Notes: generated by a model not told the origin, from the letters alone. A DNA stretch of 13,292 nucleotides from Bacteroidota bacterium (GCA_003973505.1 QNXT01000252.1:1-13292), one strand, 5' to 3'; counted from the first letter of the stretch, positions 1 through 6,721 are shown. Program-made: numbers and translations.

Positions 1-68
1 CGGTATCGAACCGAGGTCCTTTCGCTTACCAGCCTACCGCCTTACCGCTAGGCCAAACCGGCTCTCGC
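1..68 (-). repeat. tRNA-like element with Pol III A and B boxes (partial)
   Basis: Read on the minus strand, this stretch resembles the 5' two thirds of a tRNA. A good D arm (stem GCCT/AGGC, loop AGCGGTA) lies at about 38-54, and a T arm with loop TTCGATA runs off the window start. TGGCCTAGCGG (minus strand, 45-55) fits the eukaryotic Pol III A box, and GGTTCGATACC (2-12) fits the B box at 10 of 11 positions, with normal tRNA spacing. The anticodon arm does not pair: the expected stem halves GTAGG and GCGAA are not complementary. A functional tRNA is therefore unlikely, and a tRNA-derived SINE or tRNA relic fits better. Translated by chance it gives REPVWPSGKA, a phrase I recall from spurious animal proteins over such repeats (memory, unverified). 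Confidence 0.45.
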
Positions 69-385
69 GAAGAAGAAGAGGAGCTATTTTGCCTTTTGTC
101 CCCGACTTTTCTGCCGCAGTCTACGCAGACAGAGGAGAACGAGCTCGATTCTGGACACGGCACGGCCATAACGACACAAGAATTCCTTGGGCGGACAGAC
201 AGCTCATGGGATTCGCAACACCGATGACTGGCGGAGATCCACCCGCCCGTAGGCTTAATGCTGTGGACAACAAAGAAACCTGCAGAGATTACAGACGATT
301 TTAAAGCTAGCGCAGCTAGGTCAGTCGATTTCCTTGCTCCAAGCGTAGTTCTTGCTTAGGCTTGTAGCTTGTGTAACTAGGCCCT
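1..385. other. GC-rich foreign-looking segment, probable chimeric contig end
   Basis: The first 360 bases are about 54% G+C by hand count, against about 35% just to the right. No bacterial protein family is recognisable in any frame. The only longer open frame (89-304, plus, TTG start) has no recognisable motif. The composition changes at about 380-395, exactly where the downstream permease frame opens after an in-frame TAG at 378-380 and without the N-terminal part that family needs. With the Pol III boxes at 1-68, the simplest reading is eukaryotic DNA joined to a bacterial contig. Acquired foreign DNA cannot be excluded from sequence alone. Confidence 0.55.
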
Positions 386-410
386 ATCCACTGAGATTGC
401 TAGTTTTCTG

Positions 411-986
411 ATGATTTTCTTGGCCGTAGTAATGGTTATTCTAGTTACCAATGAATATGCATATAATACAATGCGCCAAAATCTTATAAATGGAATGAGT
501 AGGATGGAGCTTGTACTTTCCAAATTTGTGGATGCAGTAATGCTTTCCTTTTTTGCTACTGTATTTGTGTTTATTTTCGGATTAGTTGCAGGCTTCACAT
601 CCACAAGCAATATTACCTTTGCTGATATTTTCAGTAAAATGCCTTACCTCGGAGCCTATTTTCTTATGGTTTTAGGCTTTCTGACATTTGCCATGATGTT
701 GGCTTTTTTAATCAAAAAACCAGCTTTGGTTTTAGGTACATTATTGCTTTACAACTATATTGTTGAGCCACTTACAGCATGGAAATTTAATGAGACATTT
801 GGTAATTATTTACCCCTAAAATCACTAAATTTTTTAGTGGAAATACCTGATATCGCATTATTCTCATTTTTTGGTGCAGGACCAAAATACCATGGCATTC
901 AATTCACATTTGTTTTTCTGGGGATTGTTTATACAGCTATTTTCTTTGGGATTGCCTATTATTCAATTAAGCGAAAAGATTTATAA
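411..986 (+). CDS. ABC-2 type transporter permease, 5'-truncated
   Basis: This is the membrane subunit of an ABC-2 family exporter. It would sit in the inner membrane and work with an ATP-binding partner whose gene would lie upstream, outside the window. The motif VTNEYAYNTMRQNLINGMSRMELVLSK is typical of the first cytoplasmic loop in Bacteroidota permeases of this type. Hydrophobic helices follow at about residues 42-66, 78-100, 105-120 and 161-184, and the protein ends in a basic KRKDL tail. Family members are usually about 250-280 residues, so roughly 60-90 N-terminal residues with the first membrane helix are missing. The frame is open back to 381 and reads TEIASFL before the ATG at 411, which looks like genuine permease sequence. 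The ATG is therefore probably internal and the true start was lost at the junction. The substrate cannot be inferred. Confidence 0.75.
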   Translation: MIFLAVVMVILVTNEYAYNTMRQNLINGMSRMELVLSKFVDAVMLSFFATVFVFIFGLVAGFTSTSNITFADIFSKMPYLGAYFLMVLGFLTFAMMLAFLIKKPALVLGTLLLYNYIVEPLTAWKFNETFGNYLPLKSLNFLVEIPDIALFSFFGAGPKYHGIQFTFVFLGIVYTAIFFGIAYYSIKRKDL

Positions 987-1005
987 AATATGATTTTAAT
1001 AGAAT

Positions 1006-1013
1006 TATATTTG
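1006..1013 (+). promoter_or_regulatory. Bacteroidota-type -7 box upstream of the DUF4293 gene
   Basis: TATATTTG matches the Bacteroidota -7 consensus TAnnTTTG exactly and lies about 30 bases before the ATG at 1043, implying a leader of about 20-25 bases. I see no clear TTTG at the -33 position. Nothing resembling a Shine-Dalgarno sequence precedes the ATG, as is usual in this phylum. Confidence 0.45.
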
Positions 1014-1042
1014 CACTTTATAAACATATAAAACGGAACATT

Positions 1043-1501
1043 ATGATTCAAAGAATTCAAACAGTATTTTTATTTCTCGTATTCTTGGTAGCACTACTGC
1101 TTATGTTTTTCCCACTTGCCAGTTTCCACATCAACGAAAGTGTTTTTCAAATGAGTATTTTTAGTTTTGATGGTGTTGAAAATTTGGATATTGAAGTGCC
1201 AAATATTATGGCCATTGGTATTCTTGATGCACTTCTTGGTATTATGGCTTTATTTGCAATCTTTCAATTCAAAAATCGCAAATTTCAAATGAAGATGGTT
1301 ATGATTAATATGTTAATCAACTTCGGTTTATTGGCTGCTATTTTCTATTATGCTGATCAAGTAGGTACAAGCCTCGATATTAAGGCGAACTATGATATTG
1401 CAGCATATTTTCCTATTGTGAGTGTACTTTTTCTCATATTAGCAAACCGTAATATTAGAGCCGATGAAAAACTCGTTCGACAGTCAGAGCGCTTACGATA
1501 A
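1043..1501 (+). CDS. DUF4293 family four-helix membrane protein
   Basis: This is a small inner-membrane protein of 152 residues, a usual length for DUF4293, which is essentially restricted to Bacteroidota and has no known function. The opening MIQRIQTVFLF and the closing ADEKLVRQSERLR are characteristic of the family. Membrane helices are predicted by eye at about 7-27, 53-75, 83-103 and 118-135. A polar loop at 28-52 lies between helices 1 and 2 and faces the periplasm if the N terminus is cytoplasmic. It has its own -7 box (1006-1013) and a strong terminator (1521-1558), so it appears to be a single-gene transcript. In many relatives it lies near rho, but rho is not present here (family context from memory). 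Confidence 0.85.
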   Translation: MIQRIQTVFLFLVFLVALLLMFFPLASFHINESVFQMSIFSFDGVENLDIEVPNIMAIGILDALLGIMALFAIFQFKNRKFQMKMVMINMLINFGLLAAIFYYADQVGTSLDIKANYDIAAYFPIVSVLFLILANRNIRADEKLVRQSERLR

Positions 1502-1520
1502 ATACGATTTTATTAAATTA

Positions 1521-1558
1521 AAAAAAGCATCGATAGTAAAAGTTATCGATGCTTTTTT
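1521..1558 (+). terminator. Rho-independent terminator after the DUF4293 gene
   Basis: A perfect stem GCATCGATA (1527-1535) / TATCGATGC (1544-1552) with an 8-base loop is followed by six T. Six A on the left side extend the pairing and make it usable in both directions, so it may also stop transcription arriving from the minus-strand gene at 1751-2281. It starts about 20 bases after the stop codon. Confidence 0.85.
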
Positions 1559-1560
1559 CT

Positions 1561-1735
1561 TTTAAACGGCTAAGTTCTAATTCTTACCACTTTTTCAATG
1601 GTTTTTCGCCCCAACCCTAAAGGTAGAAACCATTGAAAAAACAAGATTCATTTTTTTACTTTTTGGTTCCCTTTAGGGCAAGGGTAAAACAAAAAGTAAA
1701 AAATGCTGTGACAATTTAGAATTTAGCCTTTTAAA
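1561..1735. repeat. Composite palindromic element: two head-to-head hairpins
   Basis: Outer arms 1561-1579 and 1717-1735 are inverted copies of each other (17 of 19 positions). Inside lie two separate hairpins. Hairpin A has a perfect 14-bp stem (1591-1604 with 1627-1640) and a 22-base loop. Hairpin B has a perfect 14-bp stem (1652-1665 with 1690-1703) and a second short CCC/GGG helix near its tip. The two stems differ in sequence but are similar in size and AT-rich. The loop of A carries CCCTAAAGG (1615-1623), the exact reverse complement of 1670-1678 at the tip of B, so the loops could pair. The element lies between convergent genes. This arrangement resembles a REP/BIME-type mobile palindrome; no transposase is nearby. 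Confidence 0.7.
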
Positions 1736-1750
1736 CAAATCGAATTCAAG

Positions 1751-2281
1751 TTAATAATTAACGATAATAATTCCCTCTACATTTAGTGGATCTGTCATCA
1801 CGGTATTAAATCGAGCCGCTTTTGCCACAGCCATTGCTTTAGTCAACAAATATTTATCGGTTGTTGTACTTCCAATATAACCAGGTTCCGCTTTCATAAC
1901 ATTGCCATAGCGATCAATGGTAATTTTAACCACTACACGACCTTTTTTCTGAGTAGCATTGGAAACAGGGGGGATGGTAATCATTTTCCGCCCACGTATT
2001 TGGTACTGAATGGTATGCGTTCCCGATTTTACACTCACTGTTTCAGCTTGTTCCGTTAATTTTCCATCATATTCTACATGCTGGTCGAAATAGATGGAAG
2101 TAACATCAATCAATGGGATTTTCCGTAAGGTCATATCCACATATATTTCAAGAGTGTCGTTTTTCAATGCATTCACCACACATTCAATTTTCTTGCCCGA
2201 TTTTAGAATTACAAAATGTTGGCTATACACCGAAATATAGATGGTACTGAAAATAATTAGAAGGCTTAATTTGCGTAACAT
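1751..2281 (-). CDS. Exported protein with TonB C-terminal-like domain
   Basis: A 176-residue protein with a signal peptide (about residues 1-20, then Q21), so probably periplasmic. Residues 22-66 form a small beta-rich region of the kind ILKSGKKIE...NDTLEIYV, like the SH3/LSm-like modules common in Bacteroidota exported proteins. Residues 96-176 match the TonB-C pattern: GR, then a proline-containing strand, then GRVVVKITIDRYGNVMKAEPG, then GSTTTD, then a helix KAMAVAKAARFN and a final strand. True TonB transducers have an uncleaved N-terminal anchor and a long proline-rich spacer. Here the hydrophobic segment looks cleavable and the spacer is absent, so a role in energising outer-membrane receptors is not supported. 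No ExbB/ExbD genes are nearby. A single-gene transcript is likely, with a candidate promoter at 2354-2381. Confidence 0.75.
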   Translation of the reverse strand: MLRKLSLLIIFSTIYISVYSQHFVILKSGKKIECVVNALKNDTLEIYVDMTLRKIPLIDVTSIYFDQHVEYDGKLTEQAETVSVKSGTHTIQYQIRGRKMITIPPVSNATQKKGRVVVKITIDRYGNVMKAEPGYIGSTTTDKYLLTKAMAVAKAARFNTVMTDPLNVEGIIIVNY

Positions 2282-2353
2282 AGCTTGCTTTTTAGATAAA
2301 TATTCTAGGAAGTATTATGCTTCCTTATTTCAAATATGAAAATTACTAATATT

Positions 2354-2381
2354 CAAATCTAATATATGTTATTAAAACAAA
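2354..2381 (-). promoter_or_regulatory. Candidate promoter of the TonB-C-like gene
   Basis: On the minus strand TAGATTTG (2354-2361) matches TAnnTTTG, with TTTG at 2378-2381 as a possible -33 box; the 16-base gap is shorter than the usual ~20. The implied leader of about 65 bases contains a 6-bp hairpin (2307-2312 with 2320-2325). Confidence 0.3.
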
Positions 2382-2540
2382 AGTAATTAACACCGTCAAT
2401 TTAATAACTGATGTTTCGCATTTATATTTTATTCAAGATTGATAACTATTTATTTTTTAAATAAATACCCTTTGTAAGATTAATTTTTATTCCTGACAAG
2501 ATACTGAGCGATGCACTTGAACTCAAATGGCTATGTATAT

Positions 2541-3041
2541 TTAAAGACGAAGGTTTTCAAACGCCGTTTTATTAATCCAATCTTGTTGCCAAGCTTCTTC
2601 TGCAATCGCATTTATTTGCTCGCTATAAGTGCCTTGCAGTTTATTCTGAATCACAAAATTTACGAGTTCTTCAAATGATTTAATCATGGAGCGATAAAAA
2701 GTGTCATATACTTTTCTGCGAGCCGAATAGCGTTGGGCAGTTTGTAAATTGAAAAGCATAATCTCGATGATAATAGGGGAGTCCACGCCCAATTGTTTGA
2801 ATTTTTTAATGCATTTTTGAGCAATAGACCGTCGCGTTTTAGCTCTTCTGCCTTTTGTTGGAAAATACTCTCGATTAATTTTAAACTTACATTCTTCAAT
2901 CAGTTTTTCCTCCTTCGGATTAAAGGCAAAATCATAAAACTCTTTTACCTCTTTGATTCGAGCGTATAAATCTAAAATCTGATCCTCCAATTGTTCTTTA
3001 CTCAGTGATGCGATGTATTTCTTCAAATCTCGTTTACTCAT
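2541..3041 (-). CDS. DUF6155 family protein
   Basis: A 166-residue, mostly helical, charged cytoplasmic protein without signal peptide or membrane segment. The N-terminal signature MSKRDLKKYIASLSKEQLEDQI, followed by DLYARIKEVKEFYDFAFNPKEE and a lysine-rich REYFPTKGRRAKTRRS, is what I associate with DUF6155, a Bacteroidota-rich family of unknown function. The highly basic stretch at residues about 56-82 could contact nucleic acid, but this is inference only. The start codon lies 55 bases from the divergent gene at 3097, so the two genes must share a very short promoter region, in which I found no clear TAnnTTTG box. Confidence 0.65.
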   Translation of the reverse strand: MSKRDLKKYIASLSKEQLEDQILDLYARIKEVKEFYDFAFNPKEEKLIEECKFKINREYFPTKGRRAKTRRSIAQKCIKKFKQLGVDSPIIIEIMLFNLQTAQRYSARRKVYDTFYRSMIKSFEELVNFVIQNKLQGTYSEQINAIAEEAWQQDWINKTAFENLRL

Positions 3042-3096
3042 AGAGTAAAAATAGCATAAAAACGTTTATATTAGCAGTAAATAAAATTCATAAATA

Positions 3097-3357
3097 ATGC
3101 TCTCTTTAACAGAAAAATTTGGATTACCTAAAAGAACACAACTTGTTCAATTAGATAATAATACAATAGGAATCGTTAAAAAACGTAAGTCTCGAATTAT
3201 TATAAAGGATGGCAAACAAATCGTTGATATTGCTAAGCAAATTCAAAAGGTGGACAAAAACTTTAATGTTATGCTAATTATCAGTGGTCCGATTTGTAGT
3301 AAAACCATTAAATATTTAGGAGAAAATGGCATTGGAATTCTTGAAGAGAATGAGTAA
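3097..3357 (+). CDS. Small conserved-looking hypothetical protein upstream of the DUF2130 gene
   Basis: I do not recognise this 86-residue protein. It is basic in the middle (VKKRKSRIIIKDGKQ, about residues 27-41), has no signal peptide or membrane helix, and ends with a hydrophobic strand and glycine-rich segment NVMLIISGPICSKTIKYLGENGIGI. The alternation suggests a small alpha/beta fold. It starts an apparent two-gene unit: the DUF2130 gene begins 44 bases after its stop with no terminator between. Codon usage and GC match its neighbours. It could be a small partner or nucleic-acid-binding accessory of the next protein, but there is no direct evidence for this. Confidence 0.6.
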   Translation: MLSLTEKFGLPKRTQLVQLDNNTIGIVKKRKSRIIIKDGKQIVDIAKQIQKVDKNFNVMLIISGPICSKTIKYLGENGIGILEENE

Positions 3358-3401
3358 TCCATTTTTTACGATTATGACTAAATCATTAAAAAAAGACGAA
3401 C

Positions 3402-4673
3402 ATGAAAAAAGAAAATATAATAAAATGTCCCAATTGTGGAACTGATATTGATGTTCAAGACATTCTTTCACATCAGCTGGAAGAGGAAATTAAGCAAAAA
3501 TATCAACAGCAGATTATAGAAGAACAAAAGCGTTTCGAATCGCAGTTTGAGGAGCTGCAAAAAGCCAAAGAAGATTTTGAACAAAAGAAAAAGCAGGAAA
3601 ATGAGCTTTTTAAGGAACGATTGGAGAAACAACGTAAAGAGGATAAACTCAAGATAGAAGCCGAACTAAAAGCAAAACTGAATGATGAGCAAGCCGAACA
3701 GTTTGAAGCTTTGCAAAGAGAACTGAATGAGAAGTCGGAAAAAGTAAAGGAACTGAATCGGACGAAAGCTGAGATAGAAAGATTGAAGCGTGAGAAATTG
3801 GAACTTAAAGAAGCTGCTGAAGCAGAAGCCCAGCGTAAACTCAACGAAACCTTACTCAAGGAAAAAGAGAAAATAAGAAGGGCAGAAGAGGAGCGAAATG
3901 AAATGCGATTTAAGGAATTACAAAAGAAGCTCGACGACCAAAAACAGTTAACTGAGGAAATGAAACGCAAGCAGGAGCAGGGTTCTATGCAACTGCAAGG
4001 AGAAGTTCAAGAATTGGCTATTGAGGAGTTTTTAAGAGCTCAGTTTCCTTTGGATAATATCGAAGAAATAAAGAAAGGAGCAAGGGGAGGTGATTGTTTA
4101 CAAACAGTAAATACACGTGCTATACAAAATTGTGGTACAATATATTATGAAAGTAAGCGAACCAAGGAGTTTCAACCGAGATGGATTGAAAAATTTAAGG
4201 CTGATATCCGTGAGAAAGGTGCTGATATCGGTGTGCTTATTACTGAGCAAATGCCTTCGGATATGAAGCGTATGGGTTTGAAGGATGGAATATGGATATG
4301 CGATTATAATGAATTTAAAGGACTAAGTGCTGTACTGCGTGAGTCTATTATACAGTTGAGTACAGCCATTAGTTCGCAAGAAAACAAAGGTGATAAAATG
4401 AATATGCTTTATAACTTCCTTACAAGCAATACTTTTAAAATGCAAATTGAGGCCATTGTGGAAGGATTTACCCAGATGAAAAATGATTTGGAAAGTGAAA
4501 AACGATCCATGCAACGCATTTGGAAACAGCGTGATAAACAGATTGAAAAGGTCATTACAAATACCATTGATATGTATGGTTCCATCAAAGGAATTGCTGG
4601 GAGTGCTGTGCAATCAGTAAAAGCATTAGAGCTTGGAGGTGATGAAAGTGATCAGAATGAATTGGAATTTTAA
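3402..4673 (+). CDS. DUF2130 domain protein: CxxC head, long coiled coil, nuclease-like core
   Basis: A 423-residue cytoplasmic protein of the DUF2130 (COG4487) family. The N terminus has one CxxC (C9, C12), a half zinc-ribbon. Residues about 25-195 are an almost uninterrupted charged coiled coil rich in K, E and Q. The globular DUF2130 core runs from about 200 to 400. It contains GARGGDCLQ (D231) followed by a strand IYYESKR (E250, K252), an arrangement consistent with a PD-(D/E)XK nuclease site, then VLITEQMP and GIWICDYNEF. The coil plus nuclease-like core suggests a DNA-acting protein, but its biological role is not established. A second CxxC that would complete a zinc ribbon is not visible. 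It follows the small gene at 3097 and is likely cotranscribed with it. Confidence 0.85.
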   Translation: MKKENIIKCPNCGTDIDVQDILSHQLEEEIKQKYQQQIIEEQKRFESQFEELQKAKEDFEQKKKQENELFKERLEKQRKEDKLKIEAELKAKLNDEQAEQFEALQRELNEKSEKVKELNRTKAEIERLKREKLELKEAAEAEAQRKLNETLLKEKEKIRRAEEERNEMRFKELQKKLDDQKQLTEEMKRKQEQGSMQLQGEVQELAIEEFLRAQFPLDNIEEIKKGARGGDCLQTVNTRAIQNCGTIYYESKRTKEFQPRWIEKFKADIREKGADIGVLITEQMPSDMKRMGLKDGIWICDYNEFKGLSAVLRESIIQLSTAISSQENKGDKMNMLYNFLTSNTFKMQIEAIVEGFTQMKNDLESEKRSMQRIWKQRDKQIEKVITNTIDMYGSIKGIAGSAVQSVKALELGGDESDQNELEF

Positions 4674-5209
4674 TACTTTCTATTTAACATAATGTAAATA
4701 GTATTTTTATTTTGGTATGTTAAGGGGTGGTGTAATTCAGTTTTTTTGAGAAGATTTGTCTAGTATGCATCATATTTAAACTAAAGAAAAATATATGTTA
4801 CAAGGGCTGATATTTTTGGTTTGTGGCTAGAGATTATTATGAGAATAATCCTTTACCGAAAATAATCGAATTATTCTGCTATTAATTGAATTACTTAGCT
4901 GAAATAAATTTTGAGGAACATTAAATATATGCTGCATTGATTTTTTAATATTTTATCCAATACGAAATGCTTCGAATTGAAAATAGAAATTTTAAAATGA
5001 AATTATCCAATTCTGATTTCTTTAGATTTAGGTAATGAATTATTGAAGAGAAAAAAAATATTTTGAAATATCTATAAGGCCAATAAAAATCCCCTGAATA
5101 AATTCAGTTTGAAATCCTTTTGGAATGTTCCCTTTGAATTAAAAGAATTATTTATGTCCTATAATATATATTATGTTAAATAGAATTTTGTAAAACCATC
5201 CATCCAAAT
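4674..5209. other. AT-rich gene-free stretch
   Basis: About 535 bases between the convergent DUF2130 and TPR genes. It is clearly more AT-rich than the surrounding genes, and stop codons occur frequently in every frame I read. I recognise no protein fragment, RNA gene or mobile element. Small imperfect repeats are present, such as GAATAAT/ATTATTC (4843-4849 and 4870-4876) and two copies of TTATCCAAT in the 4950-5015 stretch, but nothing organised. It may be decayed coding sequence or ordinary spacer. Confidence 0.5.
4680..4708 (+). terminator. Weak candidate terminator after the DUF2130 gene
   Basis: CTATTTA (4680-4686) pairs with TAAATAG (4695-4701) and is followed by TATTTTTA. The stem holds only one G-C pair, so its strength is doubtful, but it begins only seven bases after the stop codon. 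Confidence 0.35.
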
Positions 5210-5242
5210 AAAAAAAGGATGCCCAAATTATTTGAGCATCCT
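5210..5242 (-). terminator. Rho-independent terminator of the TPR gene
   Basis: On the minus strand a 12-bp stem (5242-5231 with 5227-5216) with a 3-base loop is followed by seven T. The pair 5223/5235 is a G-U wobble on the minus strand but a C-A mismatch on the plus strand, which assigns the terminator to the minus-strand TPR gene. It begins about 28 bases after that gene's stop codon. Confidence 0.85.
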
Positions 5243-5270
5243 CTCCTTTATAACATAATTTATTTAGCAA

Positions 5271-6644
5271 TTACTGAGCTAATTCTTCTTTTATCTTTTT
5301 ATAACCTTCCATATTTTTGGTTTGTAAATAAGCTGTACGAAGCATTACCATGGTATTATGATCTTTTGGATCAATTTTGTGAGCATTTTCTAATACAGGA
5401 ATTGCCAATTTGAAATCCTCAATAGCAGATGCTTTTAATTCATCATATTTTTTGGTTTCACTCATTGGTAGATTTCCAGCCTCAGTTAGTTTATTAGCTG
5501 CACTATTATAATACATGGCACCCAAGTTAAATGCTGCATTAAAATAATCAGGTTTAATATCCAAAGCACGTTTATAGGCTTCTATACTTGCCTTAAATGA
5601 TGCAGCCTTCATTTCTTCACTCATGGCAGTATCCTGAGCCATTTTATCATAGTTAATACCGATTGCATATTGTAATTCATAATTTTGAGGGTCTTTTTCA
5701 GCAGCTTTACTCAATAATTCATTAGCTTTTTTAGCCTCTCCATTATGCATATAAATATTTGCTTCAGTAATCAATAAGTCCAAATTACCAGGAATTACCT
5801 CTAAACCTTTTTGAGCAGTTTCAAGTGCCTTATCTGTTTGGTCTGTCTTTAAGTACAGATTAGATAAATTGATATAAATATTGGATTTTTTAAGTTTAGG
5901 ACTAATTGAAGCTTGATAATATTCAATTGCTTTTGCAGTATCACCTAGTAACTGTGCAGAAAAACCTGCTGAATAATAAACTGTTGTTAAACCTTCTAAA
6001 TTTGCTGATTTGAAGATTGGAATTGATTTCTCAAAATTTTCTAAAGCTTCAGCATAATTATCTTCTCCTAAAGCTCTTGAAGCAGCCGAAGAATATAATC
6101 TTCCAATCATTTTAATACCATCTTGAGGTGTGCCTGGTGACAACTCTGGTTTACGATATTGAGGATCAAGTTCCAAAGCTTTTACATATGAATTGTAAGC
6201 TTCATCCAATAATTTACCATTGTCCAACTCCTTAAATGTTTGTTCCATAGGATAATCCCAATGATGAACACTATCATTAGATAAATAAACAACAAGCTCA
6301 TACATATAAGAATACTTCTCCCCTTTTGGAAGTTTTTTATAACGACGAACAGAAAGAGGATCACCTAAAATAAGTTTCATATCTTCTGAACTCATACCTT
6401 TTTTAAGGTAATCTAGTCTATGAGCACCAAGATATAATTGTAAATAAGTATTACCACGATAAAACCAAGTGCGGGCTTCATCTTTTGTTCCATCATACTT
6501 AACTGCAGCATCAATCTCAACCTTTGCTTTTTCAGGTTGTTCATCTCGTAAATATTGATATGCTGAGGCTACTTTTGTGCCTTGTGCAAATGCTGTACTC
6601 ACAGCTGCACCAAGTATCATAATTACTATTAATAGTTTTTTCAT
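5271..6644 (-). CDS. Exported tetratricopeptide repeat protein with BamE/SmpA-like insertion
   Basis: A 457-residue protein with a clear signal peptide (MKKLLIVIMILGAAVSTAFA, then Q21), so periplasmic. A first TPR-like hairpin covers about residues 24-72. It is interrupted at about 73-135 by a different segment: KKGMSSEDMKLILGDP (81-96), then R100, then YSYMYELVVYL (111-121). That segment resembles the BamE/SmpA motif, in which a G-[MD]-[ST] turn and helix lead to LGxP and a tyrosine-rich strand. TPRs resume at about 143-165 (LLDEAYNSYVKALELDP) and continue to the end, including 193-213, 220-245, 253-286, 289-320, 324-370 and 404-440. The protein presumably acts as a periplasmic scaffold; its partner is unknown. 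It starts 77 bases after gyrA stops on the same strand and no strong terminator separates them, so cotranscription is likely. Confidence 0.8.
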   Translation of the reverse strand: MKKLLIVIMILGAAVSTAFAQGTKVASAYQYLRDEQPEKAKVEIDAAVKYDGTKDEARTWFYRGNTYLQLYLGAHRLDYLKKGMSSEDMKLILGDPLSVRRYKKLPKGEKYSYMYELVVYLSNDSVHHWDYPMEQTFKELDNGKLLDEAYNSYVKALELDPQYRKPELSPGTPQDGIKMIGRLYSSAASRALGEDNYAEALENFEKSIPIFKSANLEGLTTVYYSAGFSAQLLGDTAKAIEYYQASISPKLKKSNIYINLSNLYLKTDQTDKALETAQKGLEVIPGNLDLLITEANIYMHNGEAKKANELLSKAAEKDPQNYELQYAIGINYDKMAQDTAMSEEMKAASFKASIEAYKRALDIKPDYFNAAFNLGAMYYNSAANKLTEAGNLPMSETKKYDELKASAIEDFKLAIPVLENAHKIDPKDHNTMVMLRTAYLQTKNMEGYKKIKEELAQ

Positions 6645-6688
6645 AATTAATTATTTTTAAAATTCAACTTTCGCTTTAACAAATTTCT

Positions 6689-6714
6689 AGCCAAAAGGAT
6701 TTTTCCTTTTGGCT
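6689..6714 (-). terminator. Hairpin between gyrA and the TPR gene
   Basis: A perfect 11-bp stem AGCCAAAAGGA / TCCTTTTGGCT with a 4-base loop lies eight bases beyond the gyrA stop codon. On the minus strand it is followed by AGAAATTTG rather than a T tract, so complete termination is unlikely. Partial termination or protection of the gyrA mRNA 3' end would allow the TPR gene to be read through at a lower level. Confidence 0.5.
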
Positions 6715-6721
6715 AATAAAC

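Noticed and set aside
89..304. 71-residue open frame with TTG start behind a purine-rich AGAGGAG sequence
   Set aside because: It lies wholly in the foreign-looking GC-rich segment, has no recognisable motif and shows irregular composition. The Shine-Dalgarno-like match is part of a general AAGAAGAAGAGGAG run and is probably chance.
2447..2467. Perfect 9-bp A/T-only inverted repeat between the DUF6155 and TonB-C-like genes
   Set aside because: It contains no G-C pair, is not followed by a T tract on the minus strand, and is expected by chance in such AT-rich DNA.
3503..3970. 155-residue Ser/Phe/Cys-rich frame on the minus strand
   Set aside because: It is the antisense of the DUF2130 coiled coil: the K/E-rich codons read backwards give S, F and L. 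No independent gene features.
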